Assembly: GCA_038231295.1 (NCBI GenBank) | Contig: JBBRLP010000032.1 | Coordinates: 1-43,746, forward strand | Source of the DNA: JANXLO01 sp038231295 | GTDB taxonomy: Bacteria; Armatimonadota; Chthonomonadetes; Chthonomonadales; Chthonomonadaceae | Direction: 5' to 3' | Length of the DNA: 43,746 bases | Shown here: piece after piece, positions 37,853 through 43,746 of the stretch | Numbering within the stretch: position 1 is the stretch's first letter | Layout of the letters: every line of letters starts with the position of its first letter | Translations under genes and position numbers: made by a program | Notes under the pieces: model-generated | Told to the model about the DNA's origin: nothing | The model's database searches: none | The model's input: the letters and a program-made list of their open reading frames with translations, nothing else

Positions 37853-39925
37853 ATGTCCGTTCTAATGTCTGAACGCCACGAAGGAGTCCGTGCTGTGCCT
37901 GATGAGAAAACCCCGTACTACGCTGAACCTAAAAAGCCCCGTCTGATCTGGAACAAGCGCGACAAGCGCAAGCCCGCCGAGCCGCTACCGTCCCAGGTTG
38001 TCGAAATCATTCACCCCTTCTACGCCAAAACGCAGACGGCCCTTGACCTGACCATTGAAGAGAAACCCGAAAATCGCCTCATCTGGACAAACGACAATCT
38101 CACCGCGCTGGCCTCCCTATTGCAAGGCGACGCGCAGCATCCCTCCCTTGAAGGCAAAGTAGACCTCATCTATATTGACCCGCCTTTCGCCGTGCAGGCC
38201 GACTTCAAGATCAACGTCGAAATCGAAAACGGCCTCGCCGACGAGAAACTGCCTACGCTCATTGAGGAACTGGCCTACACGGATACCTGGAAGGACGGAC
38301 TCGACTCCTATCTGAGCATGATGCGCGACCGCCTCGAACTCCTCAAACGCCTCTTGGCCCCCACTGGCAGCATTTACGTCCACTGCGACTGGCACGCAGG
38401 GCACTACCTTAAAGTATTGTTGGATGAGATTTTCGGCTATGAAGGATATGTTGGCGAAATCGTATGGCAGAAATTACGAGCTGTCAAAGCACAGAGTGGG
38501 CATTTTTCAAATATGCACGATACAATATTTGTGCATTCGAAGGGAAATCATCTCTTCAATGCACAGTATGTTGAAAAGCGAGAGGAGCTTCTGAAAACGC
38601 ATTATCGCAATTTAGAACCTGGGACAGGCAGAAGATACAATCTTGACAATTTTACTCAGGCAGGCGCAGGGCCACCAAGACGCTTTGGTGATAAAGAACT
38701 GGCACCGCCTCCAGGGAAACATTGGATATGGTCACAGGAAAAAATTGATGAGGGTATGGCAGCAGGACTTATCGTTTTCTCAAAAGGCGGACTGCCATAT
38801 ATTAAACGTTATTTTGACGCAAATGAAGGGACTCGTGTAGGAGACATCTGGACAGATATTAATCCTGTTAACCAAGTTGCAGCGGAGAGAGTGAATTACC
38901 CCACTCAGAAGCCAGAAGGGCTTTTGCAGCGCATCATTGCGGCATCTAGCAATCCGGGGGATTTGGTGCTGGACTGTTTTTGTGGGAGCGGGACGACCGC
39001 CGTCGCCGCCGAAACAATGAAGGGCGCGGACGGCAAGCCTGCGCCGCGCCGCTGGATCGCCATTGACTGCGGAAAGTTCGCCGTACATATCACGCGCAAA
39101 CGGCTGATTGAGGCCAGCGCCCGCCCGTTCGCCGTCGAGAATATCGGGTTCTATGCCCGCGCCGGAGAGTGGAAAGACGTATGGCAGTCCAGCCCCTCGG
39201 CACAGCGTTACCGAGAGGCGATGGTCGAAGTCTACGGCGGCGCGACGGTAGAGGGCTATACCTTCCTGCACGGTAAGAAGGGTCTGCGCTGGATACACGT
39301 CGGGCCGCTCCATGCGCCCGTCATGGACGCGCAGGCCGAAAGCATTCTCAAAGAAGCCGCTGCCACCGACCTCAAAAGCGTGGACATCCTCACCGCCGAC
39401 ATTCCGATTGACTGGAACAAGGGCGAACTCGAAGCCCGCTACGGGGTCACTCTTCAGGCCAAGATCATCCCGCAGGCCGCCATTGATGCCATTCGGCAGC
39501 GCATCGCCCGCAAGAAGCAGAAAGATCCCGGCCTCGAAGCCGCGCCGGATATTCACTTCTTCTCGCCGCCCGATGTCGAAGTCCGTGCCGAAACCAATCC
39601 CCTCGGCGGTGTCACTGTCAAACTTGTTCGCCTCACCGTAGACCTCGATGAATGCCTCTCCACGCAGGACGCCGCAAAACGCGCCGATATCCGCAAACGC
39701 CTCACCGACTGGAAAGCCCTCATTGACTACTGGGCCGTGGATTGGGACTACAACGGCGAATGGTTCCGCAACGACTGGCAATCCTTCCGCACCCGCAAAG
39801 AGAAAGCCATCGCGACCCAGGCCGGACACGACTATCCTGGCGAAAAGGGCGACAAACGTATCGCCGTCAAAGTCACTGACATCTTCGGCAACGACGGCCT
39901 CAAAGTCATTCGCATTACGTTGTAA
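37853..39925 (+). CDS. mod: Type III restriction-modification system methyltransferase (Mod)
   Basis: 690 residues. Catalytic motif IV DPPF is at 109-112 and the SAM-binding motif I, LDCFCGSGTTAVAAE, is at about 370-385, i.e. the DPPF-before-FxGxG order of beta-class N6-adenine methylases. It recognises the target and methylates one strand. The segment between the two motifs (about residues 185-360, 38403-38940) is the target recognition domain; its DNA is clearly richer in A and T than the flanks. ATG 37853 is used; another ATG at 37865 is possible. The C-terminal domain is normal. The gene is intact and followed after 12 bases by the AlbA_2 gene. Confidence 0.93.
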   Translation: MSVLMSERHEGVRAVPDEKTPYYAEPKKPRLIWNKRDKRKPAEPLPSQVVEIIHPFYAKTQTALDLTIEEKPENRLIWTNDNLTALASLLQGDAQHPSLEGKVDLIYIDPPFAVQADFKINVEIENGLADEKLPTLIEELAYTDTWKDGLDSYLSMMRDRLELLKRLLAPTGSIYVHCDWHAGHYLKVLLDEIFGYEGYVGEIVWQKLRAVKAQSGHFSNMHDTIFVHSKGNHLFNAQYVEKREELLKTHYRNLEPGTGRRYNLDNFTQAGAGPPRRFGDKELAPPPGKHWIWSQEKIDEGMAAGLIVFSKGGLPYIKRYFDANEGTRVGDIWTDINPVNQVAAERVNYPTQKPEGLLQRIIAASSNPGDLVLDCFCGSGTTAVAAETMKGADGKPAPRRWIAIDCGKFAVHITRKRLIEASARPFAVENIGFYARAGEWKDVWQSSPSAQRYREAMVEVYGGATVEGYTFLHGKKGLRWIHVGPLHAPVMDAQAESILKEAAATDLKSVDILTADIPIDWNKGELEARYGVTLQAKIIPQAAIDAIRQRIARKKQKDPGLEAAPDIHFFSPPDVEVRAETNPLGGVTVKLVRLTVDLDECLSTQDAAKRADIRKRLTDWKALIDYWAVDWDYNGEWFRNDWQSFRTRKEKAIATQAGHDYPGEKGDKRIAVKVTDIFGNDGLKVIRITL

Positions 39926-39937
39926 GGAACAGAGAAT

Positions 39938-41584
39938 ATGGCGACGAGTACCGAACAGTTCGAGAAATGGCTTGTGGATTGCGAGGGGGCGCACCTCGAA
40001 TTCAAACGGGCAGAGATTAAATTTTCCTTTGACGAATTGGTCAAGTATTGTTTTGCACTCGCAAACGAGCGAGGTGGAAAACTGATTCTGGGTGTAACGG
40101 ACAAGCATCCGCGTCAGGTTTTGGGTACAAAGGCATTTTCCGAACCCGACAAGAATAAGATGGGCCTCTTTCAGCAGTTTCGGTATACTGTCGTCGTTGA
40201 GGAGCTGTTCTATCAGAACAAGCGTGTCCTGATTTTCCACATTCCATCGCGTCCTATTGGAGTAGCACTAAACCATAGTGGAACCTTTTGGATGCGCCGT
40301 GGCGAGAGCTTGGTTGGAATGGACTCAGAGCAGATTCGACAGATTCATGCAGAAACTGGACCGGATTATTCCGCCGAAATCTGCGAGAAAGCGGTTTTCT
40401 CTGATTTGGCCCCGGAAGGAATTGAACGGTTTCGGTCTGCATGGATACGTGAGTCAAGAAACGTTGCCTTGATAAATCTCTCTCCAGAACAACTGCTTTC
40501 CGATGCGGAACTGGTCATTGATGGGGGCATAACCAATGCAGCCTTGATTCTGTTTGGGACGAGCCGAGCCCTCGGCCGTTATCTGGCAGATGCCGAAGTC
40601 ATTTTTGAATACCGTGTGCGGGAAGCATCTATTCCCTATCAACATCGCCAAAACTACCGTCAAGGGCTTTTTCTATTTCTGGACGACCTTTGGAAAACGA
40701 TCAACCTGAGAAACGAAGTTCAGCAATTCCAAAGCGGGCTGTTTGCCTACGATATTCCAACGTTCAATGAGCGTGTCGTTCGTGAAGCAATTTTGAACGC
40801 AGTCTGTCATCGGGATTATCGGCAGCAGGGTTCCGCCTTCATTCGACAGTATCCTCGCCGGTTGCTTATTCATAGTCCCGGCGGTTTCCCGCTCGGTGTC
40901 ACGGCAGAAAATATTCTCGGCAAACATATTCCGCGCAATCGCCGCGTAGCGGAAGCGATTGAAAAATGTGATATGGTCGAGCGCAGCGGGCAGGGCGTGG
41001 ATATGATGTTTCAGGAGAGCATTAAAGAGAGTAAAGCCTTACCGGATTACACAGGTACGGATGCATACGAGGTTCGACTAGCCTTACAGGGCGATATTCA
41101 AGACGCACGCTTCCTGCGCTTTCTGGAACAGGTTGGGCAGGAAACCCTTGATGCGTTCAACACAAGTGATTTCCTAGTCTTGGATGCCGTTTATCATCAG
41201 AAACGTCTCACAGAAGAGTGGAAAAATCGTCTACCCCACTTGGTTGAATTGGGCATCATTGAGCGTTCTGGACGCAAATATCTCCTGTCACGACGCTTCT
41301 ACTCCTTCTTAGATCAGAAAGGCCAATACACGCGTAGGCGTGGATTGGATCGGGGAGCTAATAAAGCTCTCCTATTACAACATATCGCCGATAACAACAA
41401 AGAAGGTAGTCGGCTCTATGAACTTCGTCAAGTGTTGCCGCATCTCTCTGAAGGGCAAGTGCAAAACCTGATTCGTGAACTAAAACAAGAAAGCAAAATT
41501 CACAATATGGGACGTACCAGAGGTGCACTGTGGCATTCTACTCCACCCCAAAAAGATATTACGTCAAATCCTGATACAGTGTAA
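39938..41584 (+). CDS. AlbA_2/Schlafen-type ATP-binding protein with winged-helix C-terminus, between mod and res
   Basis: 548 residues. The N-terminal AlbA_2 (Schlafen-like) domain has HLEFKRAEIKFSFDELVKYCFALANERGGKLILGVTD and FWMRRGESLVGMD. The C-terminal HATPase_c_4 part has NERVVREAILNAVCHRDY, LLIHSPGGFPLGVTAENI and GQGVDMMF. The end, from about 440, is winged-helix-like. Family members are called transcriptional regulators, and similar genes occur inside type I and III restriction operons. Lower GC than mod and res suggests it was acquired separately. It starts 12 bases after mod, and long inverted repeats surround its stop. Confidence 0.88.
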   Translation: MATSTEQFEKWLVDCEGAHLEFKRAEIKFSFDELVKYCFALANERGGKLILGVTDKHPRQVLGTKAFSEPDKNKMGLFQQFRYTVVVEELFYQNKRVLIFHIPSRPIGVALNHSGTFWMRRGESLVGMDSEQIRQIHAETGPDYSAEICEKAVFSDLAPEGIERFRSAWIRESRNVALINLSPEQLLSDAELVIDGGITNAALILFGTSRALGRYLADAEVIFEYRVREASIPYQHRQNYRQGLFLFLDDLWKTINLRNEVQQFQSGLFAYDIPTFNERVVREAILNAVCHRDYRQQGSAFIRQYPRRLLIHSPGGFPLGVTAENILGKHIPRNRRVAEAIEKCDMVERSGQGVDMMFQESIKESKALPDYTGTDAYEVRLALQGDIQDARFLRFLEQVGQETLDAFNTSDFLVLDAVYHQKRLTEEWKNRLPHLVELGIIERSGRKYLLSRRFYSFLDQKGQYTRRRGLDRGANKALLLQHIADNNKEGSRLYELRQVLPHLSEGQVQNLIRELKQESKIHNMGRTRGALWHSTPPQKDITSNPDTV

Positions 41585-41653
41585 TTAGGGCGCAATGTTG
41601 ACGTAATATCTTATCCGCTGAAGGCTATTTTGTATCTCCTAGAAGATACAAAA
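41553..41653. promoter_or_regulatory. Two inverted repeats in the gap between the AlbA_2 gene and res
   Basis: AAGATATTACGTCAA (41553-41567) and TTGACGTAATATCTT (41598-41612) are perfect 15-bp arms spanning the AlbA_2 gene end. TTTTGTATCT (41628-41637) and AGATACAAAA (41644-41653) are perfect 10-bp arms with a 6-base loop. The 242-base gap has no gene. The second could be a terminator or an operator; the first is too long-looped for a normal terminator. Confidence 0.65.
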
Positions 41654-41826
41654 CCATTGAATCGAGACGTATTTGTAGCGTAATAGAACGTAATCGGCTA
41701 CGCAAGCAGTGAGAAGCGAAAAGGAAAACTTGCCCCACAGAGTTGCCGAATATGTGCCTCTGAGACGGAGCTACCTGCAAGGAGCCTATAACATTTTGTT
41801 AGAGGTTCCCGCAAGAGAGGAAAAGA

Positions 41827-43606
41827 ATGCGAAGAGCGCGTCCGTTGGGAGAATTGGCGGCGGAGATGAATCCGCAAAAAGAGTTGATTGACGCCCTGCA
41901 AGCGAAAGTCGGTACCTGGGCTTCGGATGGCTACTCCGGCGTGTCCGAATTGTCGCTGACTCTCCTGCGCCATTGGTTCGGCGACCCTCATCTGCTCCCC
42001 GACGGCAAGACCTTCTTCAAGTGGCACCCGCACCAGCGCCGCGCCGTCGAGACAGTCATCTACCTCTATGAAGTGGAAGAGCGGCGACGTGTCGAGGACT
42101 ACGCGGCAAGCGTCGGACTGGACCGTAAAGCGCAGAAAGCGGACTGGGCAAAGCTCGGCCTACAAATGGCGACAGGTAGCGGCAAAACAAAGGTGATGAG
42201 CCTTCTGATGGCCTGGGCGCATCTGCACTGGCAGCTCGGCGACGCGAACGATAAACTCGGCTTTGGCAATACGCAGCTACTCCTCGCCCCCAACCTCATC
42301 GTACTGGAACGCCTGCTCACCGATTTCGCTGGCGGCGCGATTTTCCAAAACGACCCGATCCTCCCTCCCGACCTCAAGAGTGAATTTCGTCTGCGTGTCG
42401 TCACGCCCGACAACGTGCCGGGCGAATGGCTGCCCTCCGAAGGCTATCTGATTGTCTCCAATATCCAGAAACTCTTTGAAAGCGATGCCGTACCTGTTTC
42501 CTCCGAAGACGAAGACCCAATACTGAATCTCTTCAACCCGGACGCAAAGGCTGCTCCCACGAAACTGGATATCGGTCCCGCCCGCCTGTTGGAGTTCGTC
42601 CGCGCCGCCACCTCGCCCCTGCTGGTCATCAACGACGAAGCGCACCACGTCCATGATGAGGTTACCCACTACAAAGCGCAGGCAAAGGATGAAGACGAGC
42701 GCGAAGGCGTTGCCTGGAACCGCGTCTTGCAAGCGATTCAGAAGCGCAGCGGCCTCTCTCTCCAGTGCGACCTGAGCGCAACGCTTTTCGAGGAATCGAG
42801 CAAACAGTGGTTTCGCCATACCGTCTACGACTATCCGTTACAGCAGGCCATTCGCGACCGCATCGTCAAGCAGCCCTATCTCGGCAAGGTGCGCCTGCAA
42901 TACAAGGACGGACACGACGAGCCAATCCCGATTATTGACGAGGCTGCGACCAACGCCTTCGATATGTACACGCAGCTGATTCAGGCAGGTATCGCCGAAT
43001 GGAAGAAGGAGCGGGACGCGCTGGCAAGGCAGGGCATAGACCGCAAGCCACTGCTGTTCATCGTATGCAGTAACAAGACCGAGGCCGGACAGATCGCCAC
43101 CAGACTGGAAGAGTTTGCCGATGCGGAGACGGGTGAATGCCTGTTCGTGGGGAAGGTGATTGAAATTCACATCGGGCGCAAAGAGGCGACCAACGAAAAG
43201 GACTGGCAAAAGGTTCGGCGGGAGATTCAGCAGGTAGACAGTCCCGACAGCCCCTACACGGCCATTGTCTCCGTGATGATGCTCAAAGAGGGGTGGGACG
43301 TTCGGAACGTCAAAGTCATCGTTCCCCTGCGGCCCTGCGACAGCCGTCAGTTGACGGAGCAGCTCTTAGGGCGCGGCCTGCGCCGGATGTTCCCGCCGCA
43401 ATGGACACCGGAAGGCGAACTCAAGGACAGTGAACGCGTCGAAGGACTCTACGTCATTCGGCATCCCTCCTTCGAGAAGATCATTAAGAACATCGCCGAC
43501 ATTGTCGAGGACGAGCCGGAAGAAGCGCAACGGCCTTCGCCGTCCCGCGTCCTTATCAAGATGGTCGAACCGGAAGAGGAACGAGTGAAGCGCGACCTGC
43601 CCATTA
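41827..43606 (+). pseudogene. res: Type III restriction endonuclease subunit (Res), cut by an insertion sequence
   Basis: 593 native residues, then 13 encoded by inserted DNA to a stop at 43647. The SF2 helicase is complete: Walker A MATGSGKTKVM (115-121), LLAPNLIVLERLL, the DEAH motif in LVINDEAHHVHDE (about 269-272), SATLFEES, and motif VI QLLGRGLRRMF. Full-length Res proteins have a further C-terminal part with the PD-(D/E)XK nuclease, which is missing here. AGAGAGGAAAAGA precedes the ATG. After 43606 the sequence changes to the end of an IS. Restriction should be inactive, although a helicase-only fragment could be made. Confidence 0.88.
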
Positions 43607-43746
43607 GTAAGCGTCTAATATTTGCCACCTTCTCAGGTGGTCCGTAATTTTGTAGAATGTAAGCATCTCAAATCGGAGGTGCCTTCCATGACTGCCAGAG
43701 AAGCCTTGGCCCAAGAGTGGCGCGATCGTCTCGAAGATTTTGCGCA
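43607..43746 (+). mobile_element. Left end of an IS66-like insertion sequence (partial)
   Basis: The res frame is interrupted at 43607 by GTAAGCG, the usual terminal sequence of IS66-family elements as I know it. A small palindrome, CCACCT-TCTC-AGGTGG, follows at 43625-43640. The preceding 8 bases, GCCCATTA (43599-43606), would be the target duplication if this family assignment is right. The element runs past the window. Confidence 0.72.
43688..43746 (+). CDS. IS66-type accessory protein TnpA-like, N-terminus only
   Basis: The first 19 residues, MTAREALAQEWRDRLEDFA, are in the window. GGAGG lies 8 bases before the ATG. Such a Trp-Arg-rich opening is typical of the small first protein of IS66 elements. 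The remainder, and any TnpB/TnpC genes, are outside the window. Confidence 0.6.
   Translation, partial: MTAREALAQEWRDRLEDFA

Larger units (their letters stand above)
23644..43746. mobile_element. Integrated phage-like element inserted in a terminase gene (right end beyond window)
   Basis: It begins at the break in the terminase gene and holds a large serine recombinase, two divergent-regulator control regions, primase-helicase, ParB proteins, a Gam-like protein, a TerS-like HTH protein and a type III restriction-modification operon. No capsid, portal, tail or lysis gene and no second large terminase are visible in 20 kb. It could be the early half of a complete prophage or a satellite-like element that lacks virion genes. 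The second half of the interrupted terminase should mark its right end. A smaller transposon begins inside it at 43607. Confidence 0.75.

Noticed and set aside
38780..40240. 486-codon open frame on the minus strand
   Set aside because: Antisense of mod and the start of the AlbA_2 gene; no domain and no translation signals.
43624..43640. CCACCT/AGGTGG hairpin as a terminator of res
   Set aside because: It lies just inside the probable IS end and is not followed by a T run; better explained as part of the IS terminal region.

Overview
The window looks like chromosomal DNA of a GC-rich, Gram-negative-type bacterium carrying an integrated, partly decayed phage-like element. I favour Armatimonadota or a related lineage. 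The reasons are a Planctomycete-type cytochrome c domain fused to WD40 repeats, an SLH-domain envelope protein, proline-rich B-box membrane proteins, an ATP synthase beta/epsilon pair split from the other subunit genes, and families of CCCCCAACCCCCTTCTCCC-type inverted repeats. This placement rests on gene style, not on a marker-gene tree.

Left part (1-22.5 kb): housekeeping genes. In order: a WGR/SUKH protein; atpD-atpC; a methyltransferase; APS reductase (cysH) divergent from APS kinase (cysC) across a symmetrical overlapping promoter pair; glycerol kinase (glpK) behind cysC; a HAD phosphatase-GNAT-secreted protein cluster; a cytochrome c/WD40 protein; a repeat-rich intergenic stretch; a leftward murA-mreB-SLH-B-box-retropepsin cluster; uppP; two membrane proteins; tRNA-Ala(CGC); rpmB (bL28); an M50 site-2 protease; and a second B-box protein.

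Junction (22.6-23.65 kb): a sigma-like HTH/zinc protein and the N-terminal third of a phage large terminase (TerL). TerL is cut just after its APTWRQVE motif by the left end of a second element, whose large serine recombinase sits directly at the junction.

Inserted element (about 23.64 kb to beyond the window). It has the recombinase and a small zinc-finger protein; a control region with operators placed inside the spacers of near-consensus promoters; a rightward SWIM/unknown/Gam-like operon with a strong hairpin after every gene; a 26-bp perfect palindrome; a roughly 7.7-kb leftward operon of mostly translationally coupled genes (XRE regulator, small protein, primase-helicase, ParB, unknown 95-aa protein, PAPS-reductase-like and ParB-like IbrA/IbrB-type pair, TerS-like HTH protein, two unknowns, membrane ankyrin protein); a cI/Cro-like divergent regulator switch with an unusual ImmA/IrrE-like protein; and a type III restriction-modification operon (mod, AlbA_2 ATPase-regulator, res). 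The res gene is cut near residue 593 by what looks like the left end of an IS66-family element (GTAAGCG terminus, TnpA-like ORF start), so modification probably survives without restriction.

Most interesting: (1) an element with a TerS-like gene but no visible TerL, lodged in the TerL gene of another phage; (2) its IbrA/IbrB/95-aa/ParB cassette; (3) the operator-in-spacer promoters and hairpin-per-gap architecture; (4) the type III system with a swapped recognition domain, an inserted AlbA_2 gene and an IS-inactivated nuclease.
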